DNA of 64,000 nt from DATMNR01 sp963702765. GTDB lineage: Bacteria; Chloroflexota; Ktedonobacteria; Ktedonobacterales; Ktedonobacteraceae. Shown piece after piece: positions 1-8,902 of this stretch. The notes under the pieces are model-generated. The model did no database searches. It saw only the letters and a list, made by a program, of their open reading frames with translations, and was not told the DNA's origin. Position numbers and translations under genes: made by a program. Each line of letters begins with the position of its first letter. Within the stretch, counting starts at the first letter, position 1. The stretch covers positions 1 through 64,000 of the forward strand of contig CAVPEB010000023.1 of assembly GCA_963702765.1 (NCBI GenBank), given 5' to 3'.

Positions 1-726
1 TTGCGTGTGCGGCGTTCCACCTCACCAATCGCCACCACCTTGACCTCTGCCCACACGCCTCCCACTAACGGCACCATGCTCCCGTCGCTGCTCATCGCTA
101 TACGTTCCGAGGCTTTCTCCTCGGGGCAGGCACTCAGTGGTTGCGCTTGCTGGTTCTGTCCCTCGAGCATCCGCTGCCCAACCGCCAGCGTCTGCCGACG
201 GGCTGTCGAGGCATGCACCACCACTCCCAATGCCCTCTCCACATGCTTGACGGCCCGCTCAAACGGCAGTTCGCCGCTCATGCTCACCAGCGTGTCCTGC
301 GCATGCGGCAACAGATGCCCATCAGGAACCCGCAATTCCCGATCCAGGGGGAAAAAACCCGCCTCCACACCGCGGGCAGGTCACATAGGTGCGTTCCACT
401 TCGACCTGCTGCCCCCCATGCGTCTGCCACCTCCGTTTCGCTCGTCCGCGCGAGTGCCTCGGCTGTCCGCACTGCTCGCATACCTGTCCCTGGCTGGCTC
501 CACTCTCGGCGACGGCACTGGCTTGGGCTGCTTGTTCGATCATCCGCGCTCGCAGGCGATGCATCTGCTCATCGACCGCGTGTTCAATCTCGGCCAGCGT
601 CGCTTTCGGGTGCGCCGCTCTCCACTGCGCCACGGCGGCAAAGATGTCCTCTCCTTGTGCGTTCCAACGCGCTTGTACGTCTTCGGGCTGCATCTTGGGC
701 TTCTCTCTTCTTGACTCGTGGGACAA
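1..726 (-). pseudogene. ISKra4-family transposase, 5' part, frame-disrupted and cut by the window edge
   Basis: The minus strand encodes a transposase N-terminal region: a helical segment, a zinc-ribbon-like CEQCGQ motif, then TYVTCPRCGGGFFP. At about 345-353, in a T6-C5 run (minus strand), one base too many shifts the frame. In the next frame the protein continues as DRELRVPDGHLLPHAQDTLV and on to SSDGSMVPLVGG, which carries the likely first catalytic Asp of the DDE transposase fold, up to the window start. The layout (Cys-pair N-terminus, then SSDGS) is that of ISKra4-family transposases. The gene runs off the left edge, so its C-terminus and that IS end are not visible. The shift needed is +1 at a homopolymer, which looks like an indel, although some ISKra4 relatives are thought to use frameshifting. 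Family assignment is fairly sure; functional state is not. Confidence 0.75.
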
Positions 727-884
727 CTCCTTTCCTCTTCGTCAGTCTACCATCTCTTGGCTCATCCCCACCACCCCTCTCCAGCAAGCAAACGGCGCAA
801 AAAATGAAACGCACCCATGGTTGCTTCAACAAATTGTACTACCTAATTTCTCAAACACTGTCTTACAAAAGCGGAGGAAGTGGG

Positions 885-995
885 ATGAGCAGGCTATATC
901 ATTCTTCGCACACACCCGTGCAGGAGCCGTGGGGAGCCGTCACTATCAATAACTTCAACGGATGGTATGGTGTGCCAACTGAGCGAGGATACTAA
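885..995 (+). CDS. isolated 36-residue peptide gene, function unknown
   Basis: A GGAGG at 873-877 sits seven bases before ATG 885, and a 36-codon frame ends in TAA at 993-995. The stop lies at the foot of a 16-bp hairpin (994-1029) followed by a T run, so signal, frame and terminator are laid out as one small transcription unit. The peptide is aromatic and Gly-rich towards its end (WGAVTINNFNGWYGVPTERG) with no obvious signal sequence or Cys. It lies between the ISKra4 fragment and the APC permease. I do not recognise a family. It could be a modified-peptide precursor, a regulatory or signalling peptide, or an IS-associated passenger. That the gene is real is inferred from the well-placed signals. 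Confidence 0.5.
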   Translation: MSRLYHSSHTPVQEPWGAVTINNFNGWYGVPTERGY

Positions 996-1042
996 TCGCA
1001 CCTGGTGACTTATGTCGCCAGGTGCGATTGGAATTTACCAGT
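994..1042 (+). terminator. strong hairpin with downstream T run
   Basis: Arms 994-1009 and 1014-1029 pair over 16 bp with one G-T wobble and a TTAT loop. A T6 run follows at about 1041-1046. It probably ends the 36-codon gene. On the other strand it also lies 56 bp beyond the permease stop, but no T run follows there. Confidence 0.6.
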
Positions 1043-1085
1043 TTTTTCAAACATTGTGGTGTAGGAAGATGTAATATGCCGAACA

Positions 1086-2663
1086 CTAGTCAGCTTCAGC
1101 CACAATTACATCATCTGTCATTACATTTGCAGATATGCTATTCTTCGCTTTGTAATCCTCCGCATGAAGTACTGGAACACCTCTCACAATTCTGCGTCCA
1201 AAGAGGAAACCGAAGCCAACTACCAACCACAGGAGCGCGAAACCTACTGCAATGAGCGTATCAGCTTGAATCGAGCCACCACCTGTGATGGCAAAGAATA
1301 GCACACCAATGAGCATGAGCACATTGAGTGCACCTCCAAGTACTGGAGCAATCACAGTGCTAAAGAGAGGACGCCCTTTAATTCCTGCAAAGGCAACGAG
1401 TCCAATAAGGCATGTCATACCATAAAGCAAGAACGTGCCGATGTTCGAGACCAGGATTACTTGTGTCAGATTATCGATGTTCAGTACACCATATACACCT
1501 ATGATAGCTGAGATAGCCGTAAGCACGATTACCCCTACGTGTGGTGTGCGATACTTGCCATGCAAAAAGCCAAAGACGGCGGGCAACTCAGTATCTTTAC
1601 CCATAGCATAGGTCACACGCACGCCGGTATTCAGGCACGAGAGCGACGTACCAACTAGCGCGATGACTACAGTGGCCGCGATAATCGTTGCTAAAGCAAC
1701 GCCATTCCCGCCGAGCAATGAATTACCTATAATCTGAGCCATATCCCCAATTGGCGCACTTGAACTAAAGGCCGCAGCGAAGCCGCTTCCTCCAGCGTTA
1801 TGGTAATTGCTATTAATAAAGAAATTCGATGCAAAGTATTCCAGGAAGTAGAAGATGACAGCCTGGATAACGAGCGAAAGCATCACACCCCGTGGAATAT
1901 CCCTTCCCGGATTCTTGGCTTCAGCAGCTAATGCTGTAGCAAATTCAAAACCAACTACAAGCAGGATCGCAATCGTTGTCTGGAAGATAAGCCCGCTGAA
2001 GCTATGTGGCGTAATAACACTAAAAACTGAGGGATGCAGGTAGGGAACTGCAGGGTTCTTTATTCTATAAACAATTGCGAGGATTGAGAAAGTTACCAAT
2101 GCAAGGATTTGAATGACATTGATAATAATGTTTGCAAGTGTAGAACCAGTTACTCCCACGTAGGCAATCATTCCTACGATGCAAGCAAACACCACACAAA
2201 CGATTGCCTCTTGCCATGGGGCGCCAAAGCTTGGAACAAAAGTCTGAATGATGTATGTAATCACAAGGCCCATAAAGGCCACCATAACGCCTGGATAAAT
2301 CCAGTAATATAAGTGAGAGGCCCAACCCACAATGAACTTACTTAAGCGCGCGAACTTAAAATGACGATGTTCCTCTTTATGGAGGAGCGAGGCTTCCGCA
2401 AAGTAATAAGAGCTTCCTGTACCTGCTTCGGGATAGCGTTTAGCTAGAGCTGAATAGACGGTTGCAGTAAGCAGAGCAATAGCGGTTGCGACAAAGACTG
2501 AAAACCACATACTCATTGCCGAGCCTGGTGATGACTGCGCTTGATACGTCGTCCAAAGAAATGCCCCTGGTGCGATCAGCGCCATCGCGTTGATTGTTAC
2601 TCCCGTAAGGCCTAGGCTGGGCTTCATACCAGTAGTTGTGTCGTTCGAGGTTTGAACGGCCAT
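1086..2663 (-). CDS. APC-superfamily amino acid permease
   Basis: This is an integral membrane transporter of about 525 residues with roughly a dozen hydrophobic segments. It begins MAVQTSNDTTTGMKPSLG, followed by the first helix segment TINAMALIAPGAF, the glycine-rich unwound helix typical of amino acid/polyamine/organocation permeases. ATG 2663 was chosen over an upstream in-frame ATG (2693) because an AAGGAG-type site lies just before it. The predicted role is proton-coupled uptake of an amino acid or amine; the substrate cannot be read from the sequence. It is transcribed alone, divergently from the histidine operon, across a 676-bp intergenic region. Confidence 0.85.
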   Translation of the reverse strand: MAVQTSNDTTTGMKPSLGLTGVTINAMALIAPGAFLWTTYQAQSSPGSAMSMWFSVFVATAIALLTATVYSALAKRYPEAGTGSSYYFAEASLLHKEEHRHFKFARLSKFIVGWASHLYYWIYPGVMVAFMGLVITYIIQTFVPSFGAPWQEAIVCVVFACIVGMIAYVGVTGSTLANIIINVIQILALVTFSILAIVYRIKNPAVPYLHPSVFSVITPHSFSGLIFQTTIAILLVVGFEFATALAAEAKNPGRDIPRGVMLSLVIQAVIFYFLEYFASNFFINSNYHNAGGSGFAAAFSSSAPIGDMAQIIGNSLLGGNGVALATIIAATVVIALVGTSLSCLNTGVRVTYAMGKDTELPAVFGFLHGKYRTPHVGVIVLTAISAIIGVYGVLNIDNLTQVILVSNIGTFLLYGMTCLIGLVAFAGIKGRPLFSTVIAPVLGGALNVLMLIGVLFFAITGGGSIQADTLIAVGFALLWLVVGFGFLFGRRIVRGVPVLHAEDYKAKNSISANVMTDDVIVAEAD

Positions 2664-3339
2664 GGTAAAATTTCTCCTTTTTGTGTTAAACAAAAATCAC
2701 AACATCTACCGACTTTGGCCTCATTACCATGTTGACCATCGATGCTCAAAACTGGTAAGCGAAAAGCAATCACTGCTTTACGCTTATTATCTCTCCGACT
2801 AAAGTATAAAAATGTTTCGTTGCTAATGATAGAGTTAAAATGTAAGAAGCTAAATGATTGATTTTGTGCATAGTATACAAATTAACCTCGTAAAATTCCT
2901 AATTTTCAGTGCATCAGCATGTTATTCTGTTACATTCAGGTAAAGGAAAGTGACAATCTGTGCAAAATGACTAAATATTATTATCTCCAAATTTTTAAGG
3001 AGCGTAACAATCAAAATAAGTGTTACAAGTGTTATAAGTGATACAAGTGTTATAAAATTTCCGGTTCTAGCTTTACGAATTCTATCCAATCTCCGCTGGG
3101 GTATGAAACGACGAGAAGTTGAACATTAGTACTGAGTCATTCCCACACCAAGTCCAAAAATATTCTTGAATCCGAGCTGATAGAGTCCCGGTCCCTTGCA
3201 TTTTCGTTGCTCAAAGCTTGCTATAGTCTATGCGTATGATGTAGATTGAAAAGAGTCGCACATGCGCTTGCGTAAATTTTCAAGTGATCGGGAGTCTCAA
3301 TAACAATCAATTTCAGACTCTCGAGAGGATGACCTCTGA
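2664..3339. promoter_or_regulatory. divergent intergenic region between permease and hisZ
   Basis: No gene is supported in these 676 bases. The region is AT-rich and must carry both promoters, but no clean -35/-10 pair stands out. It holds the 9-bp tandem array at 3018-3055 (separate entry). It also holds an inverted repeat GAGTCT/AGACTC at 3292-3297 and 3315-3320. Just before hisZ, the four-codon frame ATGACCTCTGAATGA overlaps the hisZ start codon and could act as a tiny upstream frame. Confidence 0.4.
3018..3055. repeat. four tandem 9-bp units, candidate operator array
   Basis: Four head-to-tail units read AAGTGTTAC, AAGTGTTAT, AAGTGATAC, AAGTGTTAT. On the minus strand the consensus is RTAWCACTT, close to the 9-bp units at 42171-42251. 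The 9-bp spacing and a position between divergent promoters suggest a cooperative regulator-binding site; the binder is unknown. Confidence 0.6.
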
Positions 3340-4848
3340 ATGAAGAAACATATTGAACGATTGCGAGGTATGCATGATCGTTTACCAGAAACGAACGAAC
3401 AACAGCATTGGGTGATGGATAGATTGAGTGCATTCCTGGCACAAGCGGGCTATAACATGGTAGATCCCCCAATTTTGGAGCGTAGCGAGCTTTTCCAATC
3501 CAGCTTTGGGCAAGAACTTTGGCAAAACCTTTACACCTTTCGCTTGCACCATCGCGATCTTTGTATGCGTCCAGAGTTCACAGCTTCGATCTGCCGGCTT
3601 TATCTCGATCATTATCAACAGCAAACCTTGCCATTACGCTTTCAATATGCAGGTCCAGTTTTCCGCTATGAAACACCTGGACGAGGACGGTATCGTCAAC
3701 ATACCCAGCTCGGTGTGGAAATGTTTGGTGGTCACATCATATCAGCAGACGCCGAAATCCTACAGCTGGCATGTGAAGCGCTCAATAAATTGCAGATTAC
3801 GTCATACCGCCTCGAATTGGGGCATATAGGAGTTGTAAGCGGTTTTATCAATCGATTGCAACTTGATAATCACGCTGCTCGTTTATTACTAAGCTTGATG
3901 GAGCAGATTAGTAGATCTGATGAAGGTGAGCTCATTGCACAGGCACGACTTGAAGCTCTTTACCCGGAAAGTAGGTCTGACAAACGCGAAAAGAGTGGCA
4001 TCTCTATGGCTACTACTTCAGTTGGAGATGCACATGTACTTGCTTCGCTTTTGAGTAGCATGAGTGTTACATTTGGGAGTGACGATGCCCGGCACGAGGT
4101 TATTGAGCGGTTTCTCTGGAAAATGGAACGTAGTGAACAACGCAGGCGAATTCTAAATGCGTTAGAATTTCTACGTGCCCTACATTCCATATCAGGTTCT
4201 CCACCAGAGGTTTTTGGAGCACTACGTGATCTATTAAAACGCTACGAGCTTGATCCCAAACCGCTAGCAGAACTGGAACAACTGGTAGGGGTTATCGAGC
4301 AGAGTGCAGTTACAAGTCAACAAATTGTACTCAATCTGGCTCTTGGGCGAGGAGTTAGCTACTATACAGGCCTTGTCTTTGAAATTCATGCCCAGGATGA
4401 AGATGGTTTTGATATGCAGCTGTGTGGAGGAGGCCGTTATGATAACCTGTTACGTGCTGTTGGAGGTACTCGCGACATCAACGCATGCGGGTTTGCATTC
4501 GGCATCGAGCGTTTGCTTCCATTGATACCTAAAAGCAATCTCCCAGTGGTAGAGAAACCACAGGCTTTCATCATCCCTGTGAATATGCAAAATATGCCTT
4601 ACGCTCTAAGAGTAGCAAAGGCTGCTCGAGAAGTCGGTTTACGGGTAGAGGTTGATGTGACAGAGCATGGTGTAGGTGCAGGATTGAAACTAGCGACAAA
4701 GAAAGAAATCCCCTGGGCACTGATTGTAGGGGAGGACGAACAGCAGACGAATAAGGTTACACAGCATCATCTCGGAACGGGAGAAGAACTCGTAGTAGAC
4801 ATAAATTCGTTTGCTTATCAAATCTCAGGTGAGGAACAACCTGTATGA
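3340..4848 (+). CDS. hisZ: ATP phosphoribosyltransferase regulatory subunit (HisRS paralogue)
   Basis: The product has 502 residues and the class II histidyl-tRNA synthetase fold. It starts with IERLRGMHDRLPE, has motif-2-like FRYETPGRGRYRQHTQ, then LGRGVSYYTGLVFE and GGGRYDNLL, and a C-terminal anticodon-binding-like domain from about residue 410 (AFIIPVNMQNMPYALRVAK). It lies first in the his operon and overlaps hisG by ATGA (4845-4848), so HisZ, the allosteric partner of HisG, is the best call. In the HisRS motif RGLDYYTG the Asp is replaced by Ser. Keeping the C-terminal domain is unusual for HisZ, so a true HisRS cannot be fully excluded. Confidence 0.8.
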   Translation: MKKHIERLRGMHDRLPETNEQQHWVMDRLSAFLAQAGYNMVDPPILERSELFQSSFGQELWQNLYTFRLHHRDLCMRPEFTASICRLYLDHYQQQTLPLRFQYAGPVFRYETPGRGRYRQHTQLGVEMFGGHIISADAEILQLACEALNKLQITSYRLELGHIGVVSGFINRLQLDNHAARLLLSLMEQISRSDEGELIAQARLEALYPESRSDKREKSGISMATTSVGDAHVLASLLSSMSVTFGSDDARHEVIERFLWKMERSEQRRRILNALEFLRALHSISGSPPEVFGALRDLLKRYELDPKPLAELEQLVGVIEQSAVTSQQIVLNLALGRGVSYYTGLVFEIHAQDEDGFDMQLCGGGRYDNLLRAVGGTRDINACGFAFGIERLLPLIPKSNLPVVEKPQAFIIPVNMQNMPYALRVAKAAREVGLRVEVDVTEHGVGAGLKLATKKEIPWALIVGEDEQQTNKVTQHHLGTGEELVVDINSFAYQISGEEQPV

Positions 4849-5924
4849 ATTCAACATCTGTTATACGCCTGGCGCTGCCTGGAAAAGGTACACTGGAATC
4901 AGCAACCCTGGCATTTCTCGCTGAGTGCGGAATGAAAGTCAACCGCAATAATCCGCGTCAGTATCTCGCAAGTGTCAGCAGTATGCCGGATTTGGAGGTA
5001 GTCTTTCAGCGTGCCACAGATATACCATTACTAGTACAAGATGGTGATGCTACATTCGGTATTACTGGTTATGATATCCTGGCAGAGTATAGAGGAACTG
5101 CTGAAACAGAGAGTGATGAAGATGATCATGACGATGATATCATTATTCTTGAGCAAGACCTGGGATATGGGAATTGTCGACTTGTTGTTGCTGTCCCAGA
5201 GAATTGGATTGATATAAGTACCTGTGCTGATCTCTGGCACCTGTCCGGCTATTACTTAGCCCATAAAAAGCGAGGGCTGCGCCTTGCTACGAAGTATCCC
5301 ATCCTGACAGGTCAATTTCTTCGCCTGCACGGTATTACACATTGCAAAATTATTTCTCCTCACGGAGCATTAGAGGCTGCACCACTAACCGATACGGCGG
5401 ATCTGATAGTTGATCTCACAGAGACAGGAACCACACTGCGTGAAAACCATTTGAAGCTATTAGAAGATGGTATTGTGTTGCGTTCACAGGCTTGCTTGAT
5501 AGGCAATACACGACTTCTAAGAGAGAACAAACAAGCGCTAAATCTGGCATCAATCATGCTAGAGCTTATCGAGGCTCGCAAACAGGCTCGAAATCGGTCC
5601 ATACTCACTGCTCATTTACAAACAAAGACCCAGGAGGAAATGCAAGACAACTTCACACGCTTGAACCAACGTTTGAATCGTTTGGTTTCGGGTTTAGAAT
5701 TTCAGGCTTCACATACAGAAAGCGAGAATTCAATCAATCAATGCAGGTATACAATTTCTGGTGTGACAAATGTAGGAGGTTCTGCTAGTGATTTCTTAGA
5801 AATCGTTGCGGTATTGCGTAGCGTCGGAGCACTACATATTAACATCACACCGTTGACTTATCGCTTTGAGGATGAGTCTTCGAGTGTACGTACATTGAAC
5901 AAAAGACTAAAGAGAAAACATTGA
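4845..5924 (+). CDS. hisG: ATP phosphoribosyltransferase, long form
   Basis: This enzyme catalyses the first step of histidine synthesis, joining ATP and PRPP. The N-terminus RLALPGKGTLESATLAFL and the PRPP loop DLIVDLTETGTTLRENHL mark the catalytic domains. At 359 residues it is longer than HisZ-dependent short forms. After a charged, probably helical stretch (about residues 235-290) the C-terminus has DFLEIVAVLRSVGALHINI, resembling the ACT-like feedback domain of long HisG. The start is fixed by the 4-base overlap with hisZ. Having both HisZ and a C-terminal ACT-like domain is odd, because the two usually replace each other. Confidence 0.9.
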   Translation: MNSTSVIRLALPGKGTLESATLAFLAECGMKVNRNNPRQYLASVSSMPDLEVVFQRATDIPLLVQDGDATFGITGYDILAEYRGTAETESDEDDHDDDIIILEQDLGYGNCRLVVAVPENWIDISTCADLWHLSGYYLAHKKRGLRLATKYPILTGQFLRLHGITHCKIISPHGALEAAPLTDTADLIVDLTETGTTLRENHLKLLEDGIVLRSQACLIGNTRLLRENKQALNLASIMLELIEARKQARNRSILTAHLQTKTQEEMQDNFTRLNQRLNRLVSGLEFQASHTESENSINQCRYTISGVTNVGGSASDFLEIVAVLRSVGALHINITPLTYRFEDESSSVRTLNKRLKRKH

Positions 5925-7003
5925 ATGATCTAATCATTTTCGATCTTGATGGTGTCATAACCAGCGAAGAAGCCTACTGGGATGCAGCGGGGTTGACGTT
6001 ACATGAATTACTTTATAGTCCACGTTATTGGGGCTTAGGCAGCGCAGTTGGACAATATCACCCAGCTAAAACATCACAGGAAAGTCGCCTTATTAGTCGT
6101 GCTGTCTTTTCTGAATCCGAAATCGTGGCTCTAAAAGGTCGCTCTATCAATTCAAACTGGGATACGTGTTATATTACTGTTTGCTTGCATCTCATTGCGA
6201 TACTTAAATTATTACCGAATTTCTCTTCTTTGCTTCCCTTGGAACCCTGGGACGAGCGCTGGTTAGCGAAATTCAGGAGGTTGATTAGAGGTATTGAGGG
6301 ATTTGGGAATACTATTGCGGTGGCTGAGCTGGGGTACAGTAAGTTTCCTATCCCAAACGTAGATCTTGAAGAAGTTTTTGATGATCCTATTTTTCAGGGC
6401 TCAATTGGACTTGAACTTATTAACTGCCTGGATCCTTTCGCAAGCAAAATATTGGATGAACCCATTAGAAATGTATTTTCGCGTCATAGTCCATTCTGGG
6501 CATTTTGCAGGAACATTTTTCAGGAATGGTATCTTGGGGATGCCCTTTACACCGATACGTATGGGCATGCCCCAATTCAATCCGGTAAACCAGGTTGTAT
6601 TTCTTACGAAAAGCCCCTTTTACCATTAGAGCATATACGTGCTGCACTAGAGATACTTCGTACTCAAGGATATATGCTAGGCTTCGCTACAGGTCGGGTA
6701 TACAAGGAAGCAACATACCCGCTTAAAATATATGGATTACTCGAGTACTTTACTGAGCAACACATCTCAACATATGATGATGTTGAACACGCCGAAGCTG
6801 CATTGCGCAATCTGGGAGATCGAACGCTCTTAAGCAAACCACACCCATTCCCATTTTTGATGGCGAAAGATAGGAACCACACGGATAAAGATAATAAGTC
6901 TAAAGGATTTGTGGTCGTTGGTGACTCTACAAGTGACATTCTCGGAGGACACGCAGCAGGAGCGATAACTGATAGCAGTAATGACGGGAGCGCGCACATC
7001 TGA
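5921..7003 (+). CDS. HAD-superfamily phosphatase domain, frame-shifted near its end
   Basis: Motif I is IIFDLDGVITSEE (nucleophile D8, acid D10). GFATGR and the lysine in LLSKPHPFPF follow, and motif III/IV is VVVGDSTSDILGGHAAGA. It overlaps hisG by ATGA (5921-5924). At about 6970 the frame slips: the expected continuation IAVMTGARTSEARSLLAQ is in the next frame and runs without a stop into the kinase-like region. The true product is therefore probably a HAD-kinase fusion. A large insert (about residues 20-200) holds the cap. A role as the missing histidinol-phosphate phosphatase is possible from its place in the operon but not shown. Confidence 0.75.
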   Translation: MNDLIIFDLDGVITSEEAYWDAAGLTLHELLYSPRYWGLGSAVGQYHPAKTSQESRLISRAVFSESEIVALKGRSINSNWDTCYITVCLHLIAILKLLPNFSSLLPLEPWDERWLAKFRRLIRGIEGFGNTIAVAELGYSKFPIPNVDLEEVFDDPIFQGSIGLELINCLDPFASKILDEPIRNVFSRHSPFWAFCRNIFQEWYLGDALYTDTYGHAPIQSGKPGCISYEKPLLPLEHIRAALEILRTQGYMLGFATGRVYKEATYPLKIYGLLEYFTEQHISTYDDVEHAEAALRNLGDRTLLSKPHPFPFLMAKDRNHTDKDNKSKGFVVVGDSTSDILGGHAAGAITDSSNDGSAHI

Positions 7004-8297
7004 AGCGCGTTCGCTGCTCGCACAAAGCAATCCAGATTTCACCATTGAGGATATAACGAAGCTTCCAGAATTGTTAGAACATCTCGATAGTCTGGCTACC
7101 ATCCAGCATATGCAATTTCAAGAGCGTGAGAAAGCAGAGTTGCTTCTGCAACGCTGGCTAGCACGGCATATGAATGTGCTGGCTGAGAGTGTTACTCTGA
7201 CACCAAAAGCGGTTTCTTTGAATTCATTCAATGGGTTTTACCGGAGTGATGGTGAGGAATATTTCTTCAAAACACATATTGAAGAGCAAGGTATTCTGGA
7301 AGAATACTACAATGCAGAGCAGTTATACCAGGCAGGTTACAACATTGTTAGACCATTGCGAACCATACACGAAGGTGGACAGCAGATGGTCATCTATCCA
7401 GTTGTACACTGGCCTGTCATGTTTGATCTCATGCGAGCAGTTGAGGTGGGCAATTCCAGAAGAGTATTCATGTGATCAACTAGTTTCTGCTGAGAAAGAT
7501 GAATGTCGTCGATTGCTCGATATTTATCAAGCAACGTTTACCCAAAGTACGGCAGTTGAGCATGCGCGTGCTCCAATTCATCAACTTTACTGGCACCGTC
7601 TGGTGGGAGGACGCTTCAAAAGTTTTTACGAGGGGAAACACATCCAATACACTGCAAGGCATGCATGCACTTGAGGATAGCATTTCTTTCAATGAATTGC
7701 TTACTTTGCGTTGGGTAATCAATGGAGTATCACAGCAAAAAACGTTAGGAGAATTAGTCGAGCAAGCTAAAGTTGTACTCGATCCTGCGCAGGATGCTTT
7801 GACGGTTATCGGACACGGTGATGCCCATTTTGGCAATGTTTTCTTGGAAAATCAGAACAGATTTCTCTATTTCGACCCGGCGTTCGCTGGGCGACATTCG
7901 CCTTTATTGGATATAATCAAGCCATTGTTTCACAATGTGTTTGCAACATGGATGTATTTTCCACAGACCATTGCACAGGATCTTCAGTTGACTGTCTCAA
8001 GGCACGATATGAGCATTACTATCGATCACAACTACAAGTTGACTCCAGTACGTCAGGCGATTTTACAAACGAAGGTAGAGCATTTACTCAGGCCTCTGAT
8101 TGCGAAATTGCGAGCGCGGGGGATGTTACCCATTCTATTGGAATGAGATCATACAACTGGCAATGATGTGTTGCCCACTCTTGACCATCAATTTGCTTGA
8201 TCGAGAACGTATGCCCGCAACAATTAGTTGGTTGGGACTCTCACTGGCAGTACAAACTGGCAATAGCGGCATACAACCCTGGGGGTACGAATTATGA
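6981..8297 (+). pseudogene. APH-like phosphotransferase (kinase), three frame breaks; likely C-terminal half of a HAD-kinase fusion
   Basis: The first segment (to about 7445) has the N-lobe, including DGEEYFFKTHIEEQGILEEY. The frame then changes (AIPEEYSCDQLVSAEKDE), again near 7650, and a segment with the Brenner-type motif HGDAHFGN and FLYFDPAFAGRHSP follows. A last break near 8145 leads to NLLDRERMPATISWLGLS and a TGA at 8295-8297 that overlaps hisH as ATGA. That overlap supports this being the real C-terminus. Fold assignment (aminoglycoside phosphotransferase-like kinase) is good; the substrate is unknown. Conservation across all breaks suggests sequence indels rather than decay. Confidence 0.65.
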
Positions 8298-8902
8298 TTG
8301 CAATCATCGATTATGGAGCAGGCAACATTCGTAGCATAGAAAAGGCTCTGGAGCATGTTGGAGCGAGTGTGCAGGTCACGGATGAGCCTGGTACAGTCAA
8401 TCAAGCACAGGCAATAGTTCTGCCAGGTGTTGGCTCTGGAGGATCTGCGATGGCAAGAATGACTGAACGTGGCTTAGATGATGCTATACGCAAGGCAACA
8501 CAGCAAGGCAAACCTTTCCTGGGTATTTGCCTTGGCATGCAATTGCTGGCAGATCATCATGCAGAAGGTGAAGTGGACGGATTGAGTCTCTTTTCAGGCG
8601 AAGTACGGCGTATTCCACATGGGCCGAAGATACCACACATGGGTTGGAACCAGGTAAAGCCACAACACACAGCATTAGCCATTTTTGAAGATATTCCTCA
8701 GGATGCTTATTTCTACTTCGCGCACTCGTATTATGTAGAACCACAGGATTCACAGGGCGTAGCAGCATTCACGGAGTACGGCTCTCCATTTTGTAGCGTT
8801 ATCGTTACTGAACGAGTCTGGGGAACACAATTCCATCCTGAGAAAAGCGGATCTGTAGGTTTACAGTTGCTCAATAATTTCTTAAAGTGGATAAGAGAAT
8901 GA
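8294..8902 (+). CDS. hisH: imidazole glycerol phosphate synthase, glutamine amidotransferase subunit
   Basis: The product has 202 residues and is a class I glutaminase supplying ammonia to HisF. It begins IAIIDYGAGNIRSI. The oxyanion/nucleophile segment is PFLGICLGMQLL with C79, and the His-Glu pair is in TQFHPEKSG (H181, E183). GSGG in PGVGSGG is a minor variant of the common PGVGAFG. It is coupled to both neighbours by ATGA overlaps, with the kinase-like gene upstream and hisA downstream (ATG 8899). Confidence 0.95.
   Translation: MIAIIDYGAGNIRSIEKALEHVGASVQVTDEPGTVNQAQAIVLPGVGSGGSAMARMTERGLDDAIRKATQQGKPFLGICLGMQLLADHHAEGEVDGLSLFSGEVRRIPHGPKIPHMGWNQVKPQHTALAIFEDIPQDAYFYFAHSYYVEPQDSQGVAAFTEYGSPFCSVIVTERVWGTQFHPEKSGSVGLQLLNNFLKWIRE

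Noticed and set aside
340..356. Programmed frameshift in the ISKra4 transposase
   Set aside because: Restoring the frame needs a +1 step in a C run; the known type would be -1 at a slippery heptamer, which does not fit. An indel is simpler.
1..995. Long plus-strand open frames across the first kilobase
   Set aside because: They are antisense to a clear ISKra4 transposase. Only the last 36 codons (885-995) have a ribosome site and terminator of their own.
3340..4848. A genuine histidyl-tRNA synthetase gene
   Set aside because: It is coupled by ATGA to hisG and RGLDYYTG is altered to RGVSYYTG; HisZ is more likely, though not certain.
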